Positions 1-11,676 of a stretch of 64,000 nucleotides of DNA are shown piece by piece. Each line of letters begins with the position of its first letter. Within the stretch, counting starts at the first letter, position 1. A program made the translations under genes and the position numbers. This DNA is from Tetrahymena thermophila SB210 (taxonomy: Eukaryota > Ciliophora > Oligohymenophorea > Hymenostomatida > Tetrahymenidae), in the NCBI RefSeq assembly GCF_000189635.1, contig NW_002476267.1, forward strand, positions 19,345 through 83,344, given 5' to 3'. Below the pieces are notes generated by a model. The model saw nothing but the letters and a program-made list of their open reading frames with translations. It was not told the DNA's origin and ran no database searches.

Positions 1-1150
1 TAAGCTAGTTTAGCTTTATTTATTATGATATTAAGATATATTACATTTCACCTTTTATAAATTAAATAGGCATTTCACTCAAGTTAATTAGAAGGAAAAA
101 AAGAAGAAATAATATGAAATAATAAGATTAATTAATAAAATTAAAAAAGAATGAAAAAAAAAAGAAATCATAATAAAAAGAAAAAATAAATTAAAAGAGC
201 TTTAATGTTTTAAATTAACTTTTATAATTAAAAATATTACAAACCAAAAATTAATAAATTGATTTTATTAAATGTAAGTTTTAATAGCAAAAAATGTAGA
301 AAAAATATCAAATAATAAATAATTAAAAAATAAAATGAAAATTAAGTTAAAATAGCTAAAAATGTTTGTTTTAATAAAAATCAATAAATAATTATGATAT
401 TTTTATAATAAAAGTTATTTATTTAAATTAATTGAAAGTTAAATTTATAAAAAATATTAATAATAATAAAAATAATATTTATAAATTAAATATACTATAG
501 ATTAATATGGAGAACCTAATGAGATGATAGTGAAGAGCTTAAAAACTTTTTTTGTTAATTTATATAAATTTAAAGGATATTAATAAAAAAATTAATAATT
601 ACTTCTTCTAATTTGTTATATATATTAATCTAATATATCATTTATTTTTTTTTTCAAAAATATTGAATAACAATTTATGAAATTTAATTAATTAATTGTA
701 AATGGATAAAAAGAACAAATAAATATATTAATTTTCAAATATTAATTTATATATTTTGTTTTATGAAGATATAGATATCACAGAAAAATTAATTTAACAT
801 TCATATTTAAACTTAATATTTGTATGTAAAACATATACTTACAAAAATAATAGGAATTAGAGATGGCCAGTTATTTATTTATTCATATTTCAAAAAATTC
901 TAGTATTTAATGTTCTTAAATATTATAAAAATAATGTTTATAAGTAGATTTTTCTGTTTTAGCTCTGTAATTTTACGAATTTTTATAATATCTCAAATTA
1001 TAGCAAGCTGCCATACAAAAATTTCATGGTTTGTATGCCACTTATTATGAAATAGATTTTTATTTATTTATTAAAAAATCTGTTTTTATATTTTATAATA
1101 GAATTGTTATCAATAATTTAATTTATTATAATTTCAAAAATAAATAATTT
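1..1150. repeat. 5' module of LRR genes, direct copy 1
   Basis: About 1.15 kb that recurs at 8127-9285 in the same orientation and at about 61880-62760 inverted. On the minus strand it holds exons 1-2 of an LRR gene plus about 500 bp upstream, including a block near 865-1075 conserved in all three copies. The block has A-run length differences between copies, so it is more likely upstream or regulatory DNA than coding. Confidence 0.75.
496..641 (-). CDS. LRR protein gene, first two exons only (runs off left edge)
   Basis: Exon 1 is 603-641 (39 nt, M-I-Y-Q-I-N-I-Y-N-K-L-E-E), with donor GTAATT. Exon 2 is 496-545 (50 nt, contains S-S-L and H-Q-V-L-H-I-N-L), with donor GTATAT and acceptor AAAAAG. 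Both exons match, in length and phase, the starts of four other LRR genes in this window (8764, 36928, 55776, 62340). The 90-nt LRR exons should lie left of position 1. The sequence 1-495 is intron containing a decayed repeat unit. The first ATG of exon 1 is taken as start because this 39-nt block is conserved in all five genes. Confidence 0.6.
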
Positions 1151-1440
1151 TTTACATCTAAAAATTTTAAATTATTTGATCCTTTTTTGAGAAACATGTG
1201 AGTTTGTTTAAGAGGAATTAATTTATTTAAGTAAATTTAATTTTTTTATTTTTTATTTTTACAAACAATTTATTTACTTATAAAAATAAATATAAATGAT
1301 ATTTATAATAAAAAACAATAATAAAATCTTATATATTTTAGGTTAAAAAACTTTTTCAAAATAATAAAAAATAAAAAACCTTTAATATTCAATTATTTAA
1401 ACATTTAATATTTATTCTTCCTTTTTTCTCCATTTGCTTA
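642..1440. other. Intergenic: upstream of the first LRR gene, downstream of the second
   Basis: No gene is seen. 642-1150 is the conserved upstream part of the LRR 5' module, including a short TTTA microsatellite near 1060-1075. 1150-1440 is AT-rich DNA downstream of the next LRR gene's stop codon. Confidence 0.5.
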
Positions 1441-4400
1441 TCACCAGAATTTTTTTTGAAAGACAACTAATCTTTTTGATTTAAGACACTTGCTTATTAC
1501 TTTGAGTTTTTATGATTAATACATTGAGCTAAAATTTTATAATAAATTTGTGTAAATTTTATTAAATATCAAAAAGAATAAACTTTTAAATTAAAAATTG
1601 TTTCTTAAATTAATATATAAATAAATAAAAAAAATAACATTAGTCGAATAAAATAGATAAAAAATAAATCAAATAAATTCAAAGAACTTTTTTATTTTAA
1701 ATTAGTTTTTATAATTCAAAATATCACAATCCAAAACAAATAAACTGTTTTTACCTAAGGTGAAGTGTCAAATTAGAGAGATTAATACAATTTGCTAAAC
1801 CAGAACCTAAGCCTGATGCACCTTCATCACCAATTTAATTGCCACTTTTTAAATATTGAAGAAAAAATATATCATTAAATAGTTAATTAGAAGGAAAAAA
1901 TGAAGAAAGAATATGAAATAATAAGATTAAATAATTGATAATAAAAGAAAAAGTTAAAAATAAAATGATGAATTAAATTAACAAAGAAAGAACAAAAAAA
2001 AAAAGCAAGCACAATATAAAGGAAAAGAAAAGAGAGCTTTATTGTTTTAAATTAGTTTTTATAATTCAAAATATCACAATCAAAAACAAATAAACTGTTT
2101 TTACCGAAAGTCAAGTATCAAATTTAAGAGATTAATGCAATTTGCTAAACCTAAACCTAAGCCTGATGCACCGTCATCATCAATTTTATTGCTACTTTTT
2201 AAATATTAAAGAAAAAATATATCATTAAATATTTAATTACAAGGAAAAAATGAAAAAAGAATATGAATAAAAAGATTAATTAATTGATAATAAAAGCAAA
2301 AGTTAAAAATAAAACTATGAGTTAAATTAACAAAGAAAGAACAAAAAAAAAAAAGCAAGCACAATAAAAAGGAAAAGAAAAGAGAGCTTTATTGTTTTAA
2401 ATTAATTTTTATAATTCAAAATATCACAATCCAAAACAAATAAACTGTTTTTACTCAAGGTAAAGTGACAAATTTGAGAGATTAATGCAATTTGCTAAAC
2501 CAGAACCTAAGTATTATGCACCCTTTGTACCAATTTCATTCTACCTTTTTAAATATTGAAGAAAAAATATATGATTAAATAGTTAATTAGAAGGAAAAAA
2601 TGAAGAAAAATATGGAATAATAAGATCAATTAATTGATAATAAAAGCAAAAGTTAAAAAAAATGGTGAGTTAAATTTACAAAGAAAGAACAAAAAAAAAG
2701 CAAGCACAATAAAAAGGAAAAGAAAAGACATCTTTATTGTTTTAAATTAGTTTTTATAATTCAAAATATCACAATCCAAAACAAATAAACTGTTTTTACT
2801 CAAGGTAAAGTGAAAAATTCGAGAGATTTATGCAATTTGCTAAACCAGAAGCTAAGCCTGATGCACCCTTTGCACCAATTATATTGTCACTTTTTAAATA
2901 TTGAATAAAAAATATATGATTAAATAGTTAATTAGAAGGAAAAAATGAAGAAAGAATATGAAATAATAAGATCAATTAATTGATAATAAAAGCAAAAGTT
3001 AAAAATAAAATGATGAATTAAATTAACAAAGAAAGAACAAAAAAAAAAGCAAGCACAATATAAAGGAAAAGAAAAGAGAGTTTTATTGTTTTAAATTAGT
3101 TTTTATAATTCAAAATATCACAATCAAAAACAAATAAACTGTTTTTACTTAAGGTTAAGTGACAAATTTGAGAGATTAATGCAATTTGCTAAACCAGAAC
3201 CTAAGCCTGATGCACCTTCGTCACAAATTTTATTGCCACTTTTTAAATATTGAAGAAAAAATATATCAATAAAATAGTTAATTAGAAGGAAAAAATGAAA
3301 AAAGAATATGAAAAAATAAGTTTAATTAATTGATAATAAAAGCAAAAGTTAAAAATAAAATGATGAGTTAAATTAACAAAGAAAGAACAAAAAAAAAGCA
3401 AGCACAATAAAAGGGAAAAGAAAAGAGAGCTTTATTGTTTTAAATTAGTTTTTATAATTCAAAAAATATCACAATCCAAAACAAATAAACTGTTTTTACT
3501 TTAGGTTAAGTGTCAAATTTGAAAGAATAATGCAATTTTCTAAACCAGAACCTAAGCTTTATGCACCCTTTGCACCAATTTAATTTTAACTTTTTAAATA
3601 TTGAAGAAAAAATATATCATTAAATAGTTAATTAGTAGTAAAAAATGAAGAAAGAATATGAAATAATAAGATTAATTAATTGGTAATAAAAGCAAAAGTT
3701 AAAAATAAAATGGTGAGTTAAATTTACAAAGAAAGAATAAAAAAAAAAGTAAGCACAATAAAAAGGAAAAGAAAAGAGAGCTTTATTGTTTTAAATTAGT
3801 TTTTATAATTCAAAATATCACAATCCAAAACAAATAAACTGTTTTTACTGAAGGTCAAGTGACAAATTTGAGAGGTTAATCCAATTTGCTAAACCAGAAC
3901 CTAAGCCTGATGCACCTAAATCACCAATTTTATTGTCACTTTTTAAATATTGAATAAAAAATATATCATGAAATAGTTAATTAGAAGGAAAAAATGAAGA
4001 ATGAATATGAAATAATAAGATTAATTAATTGAATAAAAGCAAAAGTTAAAAATAAAACTATGAGTTAAATTAACAAAGAAAGAACAAAAAAAAAGCAAGC
4101 ACAATAAATAGGAAAAGAAAAGAGAGCTATATTGTTTTAAATTAGTTTTTATAATTCAAAATATCACAATCCAAAACAAATAAACTGTTTTTACTAAAGG
4201 TTAAGTGCTAAATTTGAGAGATTAATGCAAATTGCTAAACCAGAACCTAAGCCTTATGCACCTTTTGTACCAATTTAATTTTCACTTTTTAAATATCGAA
4301 GAAAAAATTTATCATTAAATATTTAATTACAAGGAAAAATTGAAAAAAGAATATGAAATAATAAGATTAATTAATCGATAATAAAAGCAAAAGTTAAAAA

Positions 4401-7400
4401 TAAAACTATGAATGAAAGAACAAAAAAAAAGCAAGCACAATAAAAAGGAAAAGAAAAGAGAGCTTTATTGTTTTAAATTAGTTTTTATAATTCAAAATAT
4501 CACAATCCAAAACTAATAAACTGTTTTTACTTAAGGTCAAGTGACAAATTTGAGAGATTAATGCAATTTGATAAACCAGAACCTAAGCTTAATGCACCCT
4601 TTGCACCAATTTTATTCCTACTTTAAATATTGAAGAATAAATATATCTATTAATAGTTAGTTAGAGGGAAAAAATTATGAAAGAATTTGAAATAATAAGA
4701 TCAATTAATTGATAATAAAAGCAAAAGTTAAAAATAAAATGATGAGTTAAATTAACAAAGAAAGAACAAAAAAAAAAAAAGCACAATATAAAGGAAAAGA
4801 AAAGAGAGCTTTATTGTTTTAAATTAGTTTTTATAATTCAAAATATCACAATCCAAAACAAATAAATTGTTTTTACTTAAGGTTAAGTGTCAAATTTGAG
4901 AGATTAATGCAATTTGCTAAACCAGTACCTAAGCCTGATGCACCCTTTGTACCAATTTAATTTTAACTTTTTAAATATTGAAGAAAAAATATATCATTAA
5001 ATAGTTAATTAGAAGAAAAAAATGAAGAAAGAATTTGAAATAATAAGATTAATTAATTTTCATAATAGCAAAAGTTAAAAATAAAATGGTGAGTTAAATT
5101 AACAAAGAAAGAATAAAAAAAAAGCAAACACAATAATATAAAAAGAAAAGAGAGCTTTATTGTTTTTAATTAGTTTTTATAATTCAAAATATCACAATCC
5201 AAAACAAATAAACTATTTTACTTAAGGTTAAGTGACAAATTTGAGAGATTAATGCAATTTGCTAAACCAGAACCTAAGTCTGATGCACCTTCATCACAAA
5301 TTTTATTCCTACTTTAAGTATTGAAGAAAAAATATATCATTAAATAGTTAATGATAAGGAAAAAATGAAGAAAGAATATGAAATAATATCAATTAATTGA
5401 TAATAAAAGCAAAAGTTAAAAATAAAACTATGAGTTAAATTAACAAAGAAAGAGCAAAAAAAAAGTAAGCACAATAAAAAGGAAAAGAAAAGACAGCTTT
5501 ATTGTTTAAAATTAGTTTTTATAATTCAAAATATCACAATCCAAAACAAATAAACTGTTTTTACCAAAGGTTAATTGTCAAATTTGATAGATTAATGCAA
5601 TTTGCTAAACCAGAACCTAAGCCTGATGCAACTTCATCACCAATTTCAATTTATCTTTTTAAATATTGAAGAAAAAATATATCATGAAATAGTTAATTAG
5701 AAAGAAAAAATGAAGAAACAATATTAAATAATAAGATCAATTAATTGATAATAAAAGCAAAAGTTAAAAATAAAACTATGAGTTAAATTAACAAAGAAAG
5801 AACAAAAAGAAAGCAAACACAATAATATAAAAAGAAAAGAGAGCTTTATTGTTTTAAATTAGTTTTTATAATTCAAAATATCACAATCCAAAACAAATAA
5901 ACTGTTTTTACTGAAGGTCAAGTGACAAATTTGAGAGATTAATGCAATTTGCTAAACCAGAAGCTAAACCTGATGCACCCTTTGCACCAATTTAATTGTT
6001 CCTTTTTAAATATTGAAGAAAAAATATATGATTAAATAGTTAATTAGAAGGAAAAAATGAAGAAAGAATATAAAATAATAAGATCAATTAATTGATAATA
6101 AAAGCAAAAGTTAAAAAAAATGATGAGTTAAATTAACAAAGAAAGAACAAAAAAAAGCAAACACAATAAAATAAAATAAAAGAGAGCTTAATTGTTTTAA
6201 ATTAGTTTTTATAATTCAAAATATCACAATCCAAAACAAATAAACTGTTTTTACCTAAGGTGAAGTGTCAAATTTGAGAGATTAATGTAATTTGCTAAAC
6301 CAGAACCTAAACCTGATGCACCTTCATCACCAATTTTATTGCCACTTTTTAAATATTGAAGAAAAAATATATCATTAAATATTTAATTAGAAGGAAAAAA
6401 TGAAGAAAGAATATGAAATAATAAGATCAATTAATTGATAATAAAAGTAAAAGTTGAAAATAATGATGAGTTAAATTAACAAAGAAAGAACAAAAAAAAA
6501 AGTAAGCACAATAAAAAGGAAAAGAAAAGAGAGCTTTATTATTTTAAATTAGTTTTTATAATTCAAAATATCGCAATCCAAAACAAATAAACTGTTTTTA
6601 CTCAAGGTAAAGTGACAAATTTGATAGATTAATGCAATTTGCTAAACCAGAAGCTAAACCTGATGCACCCTTTGCACCAATTTAATTGTTCCTTTTTAAA
6701 AATTGAAGAAAAAATATATGGTTAAATAGTTAATTAGAAGGAAAAAATGAAGAAAGAATATGAAATAATAAGATTAATTAATTTATAATAAAAGCAAAAG
6801 TTAAAAATAAAACTATGAGTTAAATTAACAAAGAAAAAACAAAAAAAAAGCAAGCACAATAAAAAGGAAAAGAAAGAGAGCTTTATTGTTTTAAATTAGT
6901 TTTTATAATTCAAAATATCACAATCCAAAACAAATAAACTGTTTTTACTGAAGGTCAAGTGTCAAATTTGAGAGATTAATGCAATTTGCTAAACTAGAAC
7001 CTAAGCCTGATACACCCATTGCATTAATTTGATTGCCACTTTTAAATATTGAAGAAAAAATATATCATGAAATAGTTAATTAGAAGGAAAAAATGAAGAA
7101 AGAATATGAAATAATAAGATTAATTAATTGATAATAAAAGTAAAAGTTAAAAATAGAATGATGAGTTAAATTAACAAAGAAAGAACAAAAAAAAAGCAAG
7201 CACTATAAAAAGGAAAAGAAAAGAGAGCTTTATTGTTTTAAATTAGTTTTTATAATTCAAAATATCACAATCCAAAACAAATAAACTGTTTTTACTCAAG
7301 GTTAAGTGTCAAATTTGATAAATTAATGCATTTTGCTAAACCAGAACCTAAGCCTGATACACCCTTTGCACCAATTTTATTCTTACTTTAAATATTGAAG

Positions 7401-8764
7401 AAAACATATTTCATTAAAAAGTTTATTAGAAGGAAAAATGAAGAAAGAATATGAACTAAAAAGGTCAATTAATTGATAATAAAAGCAAAAATTAAAAATA
7501 AAATGATGAGTTAAATTAACAAAAAAAGAACAAAAAAATAAGCAAATACAATAAAAATAAAAAGAAAAGAGAGCTTTATTGTTTTAAATTAGTTTTTATA
7601 ATTCAAAATATAACAATCCAAAACAAATAAACTGTTTTTACTTAAGGTAAAGTGACAAATTTGAGAGATTAATGCAATTTGCTAAACCAGAACCTAAGCC
7701 TGATGCACCTTCATCACCAATTTTATTGCCACTTTTTAAATATTGAAGAAAAAATATATCATTAAATAGTTAATTAGAAGGAAAAAATTAAGAAAGAATA
7801 TGAAATAATAAGATCAATTAATTCATAATAAAAGCAAAAGTTAAAAATAAAATGATTAGTTAAATTAACAAAGAAAGAACAAAAAAAAACAAGCACAATA
7901 AAAATAAAAAGAAAAGATAGCTTTATTATTTTAAATTATTGGGGTATTTTTAATGTTGGAAACCAGAGATTACCAAAATAATTTGATATTTTTTTTAGAG
8001 TTCGTAAAATTTTTCAAAATTTATCTTTTTCAAAAAAAAAATATGAAAAAAGAAAATACGGTGAATAATATTTCAAATTTTGCATTTTGTGAATGCTTTC
8101 TAAAAACTCAAAAAGAAAGCTATTTTAAGCTAGTTTAGCTTTATTTATTATGTTATTAAGATATATTATATTTCACCTTTTATAAATTAAATAGGCTTTT
8201 CACTCAAGTTAATTAGAAGGAAAAAAAGAAGAAAAAATATGAAATAATAAGATTAATTAATAAAATTAAAAAAGAATGATAAAAAAAAATCATAATAAAA
8301 AAAAAAGGAAAATAAATTAAAAGAGCTTTAATGTTTTAAATTAGCTTTTATAATTAAAAATATTACAAACCAAAAATTAATAAATTGATTTTATTAAATG
8401 TAAGTTTTAATAGCAAAAAATGAAGAAAAAATATCAAATAATAAAAAATAAATAATAAATAATTAAAAATTGAAATGAAAATTAAGTTAAAATAGCTAAA
8501 ATATGTTTGTTTTAATAGATAATTTTTATAATAAAAGTTATTTATTTAAATTAATTGAAAGTTAAATTTATAAAAAATATTAATAATAATAAAAATAATA
8601 TTTATAAATTTAATATACATCAAATCAATATGGAGAACCTCATGAGATGATAGTGAAGAGCTTAAAAACTTTTTTTGTTAATTTATATAAATTTAAAGGA
8701 TATTAATAAAAAAATTAATAATTACTTTTTTTAATTTGTTATATTTATTAATCTATAAAATCAT
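1441..8764 (-). CDS. Leucine-rich-repeat protein, 21 exons, 18 LRRs (598 aa)
   Basis: A split gene hidden in a tandem-repeat tract. Exon 1 is 8726-8764, exon 2 is 8619-8668. Then come eighteen 90-nt exons at 7642, 7296, 6949, 6602, 6255, 5912, 5565, 5222, 4877, 4531, 4195, 3849, 3500, 3149, 2800, 2455, 2105 and 1755 (each +89). The last exon is 1441-1528. Each 90-nt exon encodes one LRR with core N-K-I-G-D-E-G-A-S-G-L-G-S-G-L-A-N-C followed by I-N-L-S-N-L-T-L-x-L. Donors read GTAAAA and acceptors AAAAAG. Exons start with 1 nt and end with 2 nt of a codon, so a junction such as AG/T GGC AAT restores L-S-G-N-K-I. No exon has an in-frame TGA, and the spliced total, 1797 nt, is divisible by 3. 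The C-terminus reads S-K-C-L-K-S-K-R-L-V-V-F then TGA. The fold resembles ribonuclease-inhibitor LRRs. There is no signal peptide or membrane helix. Its role is unknown; protein binding is typical of LRRs. Confidence 0.85.
1696..7935. repeat. Tandem array, 18 units of about 345 bp (exon plus intron)
   Basis: Unit spacing, measured exon to exon, is 336-351 bp. Each unit carries a 90-nt LRR exon and an intron of roughly 250 bp. The intron is itself highly similar between units, e.g. the stretch around TTCAAAATATCACAATCC on the plus strand. Length differences between units lie only in introns, mostly in homopolymer A runs. Confidence 0.9.
7940..8126. other. Single-copy segment inside the long third intron of the 18-LRR gene
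   Basis: Between the last repeat unit and the 5' module lies about 187 bp found nowhere else in the window, inside the 887-nt intron 7732-8618. It begins abruptly at about 7940 and ends where the direct repeat starts. Short frames exist on both strands, but none has support. Confidence 0.5.
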
Positions 8765-9285
8765 TTATTTTTTTTTTCAAAAATATTGAATAGCAATTTA
8801 TGAAATTTAATTAATTAATTATTAATGGATAAAAAGAACAAATAAATATATTAATTGTCAAATATTAATTTATATATTTTGTTTTATGAAGATATAGATA
8901 GATATCACAGAAAAATTAATTTAACATTCATTATTTAAACTTAATGTTTGTATGTAAAACATATACTTACAAAAATAATAGGAATTAGAGATGGCCATTT
9001 ATTTATTCATATTTCAAAAAATTCTAGTATTTAATGTTCTTAAATATTATAAAAATAATGTTAATAAGTAGATTTTTCTGTTTTAGCTCTGTAATTTTAC
9101 GAGTTTTTATAATATCTCAAATTATAGCAAGGTGCCATACAAAAATTTGATGGTTTACATGCCACTTATTATGAAATAGATTTTTATTTATTTATTAAAA
9201 AATATGTTTTTATATTTTATAATAGAGTTGTTATCAATAATTTAATTTATTATAATTTCAAAAATAAATAATTTTTTTAAGTCAT
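8127..9285. repeat. 5' module of LRR genes, direct copy 2
   Basis: Near-copy of 1-1150, carrying exons 1 and 2 of the 18-LRR gene on the minus strand (8726-8764 and 8619-8668). The first intron is 57 nt. 8380-8460 contains a remnant of a repeat unit whose exon centre is deleted. Confidence 0.8.
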
Positions 9286-9562
9286 ATGTTTTAAGCTTTT
9301 TAATATATTTTTTAGATTATTTTAAGATTATGCTCAGAACATAAAACGCTAGCTAAGAAATTATATTTATTTTTTATTTAAAAATTTTAGAGCCAAATAT
9401 TAATTAATTAATAGTTTTAACTTGTAATATAATTCAAAGGTTAAAAATATATTAATTTATAATTAATTATATATATCTACTAGATTAAATATTTTCATTA
9501 AAATTGAAATGGTAATTTATTGAACTAAAAATTATAAACATTAATTATAATCAAGTGAGCTA

Positions 9563-10264
9563 TCATAAATATTATTCTTTTAATTAAATAGGACTGATTA
9601 TCTTCTTCATCTATAACTCAAAATTTACAAATAAAATTAAATATCCTCTTTAAATTTACTTTATAAATGTTTCCACTCTATTAATTAACTAGATGGTTAA
9701 GCCTGATAGTTTTATTTCTATTCTTTATTTAAATTATGGCCATTTAATTAGTTCCACAATCTTTGAATGATTTTTTATTATTGAGGGATCAACCTCTTTC
9801 CATGTTTCAATACACTAATTCTATATAAAATAGCTTTAAAGTCCAAAACTTAGTTATTTTTATGAATTATTTTTTTTAATTATATCACAATTCTAGTGTG
9901 ATCTATTCATAATATATAAATATATATCTCCTCCAATATTTGCTTAATTATTCCAAATTAAACAATCTTCCGTTTTAGAATAAATTTCTGAGTTTTGTGA
10001 TCTGTATTTCTTGAGGATAAAGTAGCGTTAACAAAGAATATAAACATAATTCTACAATTTTATCAATTAATGATTTTCCTAAAAGATACAACCACTTATT
10101 TATTTAACTATCTATTTGTTAATGTTATCAAAGTATATTTTAGATCCTCCTTATCCTTTAGCATCTATATTATTTTTAAGAGAAAATATTATAAATTTAA
10201 ATTTCATCTGATTTATTGATAATAATAATAAAAGAATTAATAATGCTTTCTAATTTAACATCAT
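9563..10264 (-). CDS. Short secreted beta-helix-type protein, probably a truncated relative (233 aa)
   Basis: Open from ATG ATG at 10264 to TGA at 9563 in the ciliate code. The N-terminus M-M-L-N-Q-K-A-L-L-I-L-L-L-L-L-S-I is a clear signal peptide. Residues about 30-130 show G-G-S-K-I-Y-F-D-N-I, C-I-F-Q-E-N and N-I-G-G-D-I-Y-L. These are motifs of the parallel beta-helix (pectin-lyase-like) region of large ciliate surface proteins, such as the neighbour starting at 11677. The second half (about 150-233) lacks these motifs, and the cysteine-rich and membrane parts are missing. The gene is therefore probably cut short or decaying. Orientation is divergent from its neighbour. No intron was recognised. 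Confidence 0.5.
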
Positions 10265-11676
10265 TACTGATTTCTATTTAATGTAATTTGAGATTGAATA
10301 TATCTCTATATTATTTAATTGTTTATTGATTTATTAAAGAGCTTTAAAGACTACAAAATAAGACTAAGACTGACTAACTAACCATCAGCTAGTTTTTTAA
10401 GCTAAAGATAATATTTTAATTTGGCAATTTAATCAATTATTATATTATATTTAAATTAATAGTGATAAATAATTTTAAATTAAAGTTTTTTAACCTCTTT
10501 TATATTTATTTTGTTAGTTGAAATGATCAATTTGAGATGTAGTAAATTTTAGATAATTGTTCTTAAGGATCACAATTATTTTCAATAGTAATTATTCACT
10601 CAAAAGATTATAGTATTCAATTCAATATTGAGATTAATATTCCTCTATATAGACTTCTTTATTAAATATAGTGCATAATTAATTCTAACCTAGATAATTG
10701 CTATCTAGTACTAATGAATATCTGATAGCTTTAAGTTGAACAAGTTTTATAAATGCTAATTGAAAAACAAAATTAAAAACTAAAATAATTAAAACTTCCT
10801 CTGCATTATTTTTTACTAATTATTTTTAAGAATTATAGAAAATTTTTCTGAAAAATTCTTCAAGAATTAGAATTAATTTAAATATTCTATTTAATTCTAA
10901 AAAAATAAATCATTTTTTAAATTATCATGATTAATTACTGTAAACTTTTGTGTTTTATCATCTTGCATTTCTCATCATACGATAAAAATCGAAATTTTCA
11001 AAATTCCTTTAAAAAATAGATTATTTCAAATAATTATTAGATAAAAAAACATAAGATATGGTGTATCTGTAAAGCAATTTAAATTATATACTAAGGTAAA
11101 TTACAATTTTAAAAAAATAATAATTTGAGAAAGTGTATATTAATATTTACTAAATCTATATGATTTCTGATGAATGATCAAAAAATCTAATGACTAATCT
11201 AGATTAAAAGACTTGATTTTATTAGAAATAATTAAAAAAGTGATGAAAAAATTAAGATAAAAAATTTCTTTAATTAAAAATGAGAAAATAAAAAAACTAA
11301 TTTTATTTAGGGAAGATATTTATGTAATATTTCAAGAAATTTATCTAAATGCTTCTATAGTCCTAATATATATTAAGCGCAAAATTCAAAGCTATTTAAA
11401 TTTTTACAAAAAATAAATCTTAATAAATTTCAAGTTAAAATTATTTTTGATTTAGTTTTTTTACTTGATTACTACCAATAAGATTTGACAGATATCTGAG
11501 AGATCAATTAAAAGAATACATATAATATTTTATTAGAAATCTAAATAGTGAAAATTAAATTAATTACACAACTAGGAAAATTAAAGCAACTCAAAGTTAT
11601 TCTTTTATAAGGAAAATCTAAATTTGATAAGTTAATAATTATTAAATTAAAAAGAAAATTCAATCTGAGAAAAAGT
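10265..11676. other. Intergenic between two divergent beta-helix-type genes
   Basis: No convincing gene. On the minus strand near 10520-10760 there are short frames with weak resemblance to the beta-helix motif (N-N-C-D-P-Q-E), interrupted by TGA, which could be a relic. The rest is AT-rich and holds the promoters of the two flanking genes, though no element is recognisable. Confidence 0.4.

Noticed and set aside
1755..7731. Plus-strand reading of the arrays giving A-K-P-E-P-K-P-D-A-P in each unit
   Set aside because: It is the antisense of the LRR exon. The minus-strand reading has splice sites, matching phase, start and end exons, and a known fold pattern.
1696..7935. CRISPR array or centromeric satellite
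   Set aside because: Units are long, with conserved coding exons and splice signals, and the genome is a ciliate with UGA-only stops. A purely structural satellite would not keep 90-nt frames.
7953..8138. Plus-strand 61-codon frame next to the first array
   Set aside because: It lies inside an intron of the LRR gene on the opposite strand, is low-complexity, and has no counterpart elsewhere.
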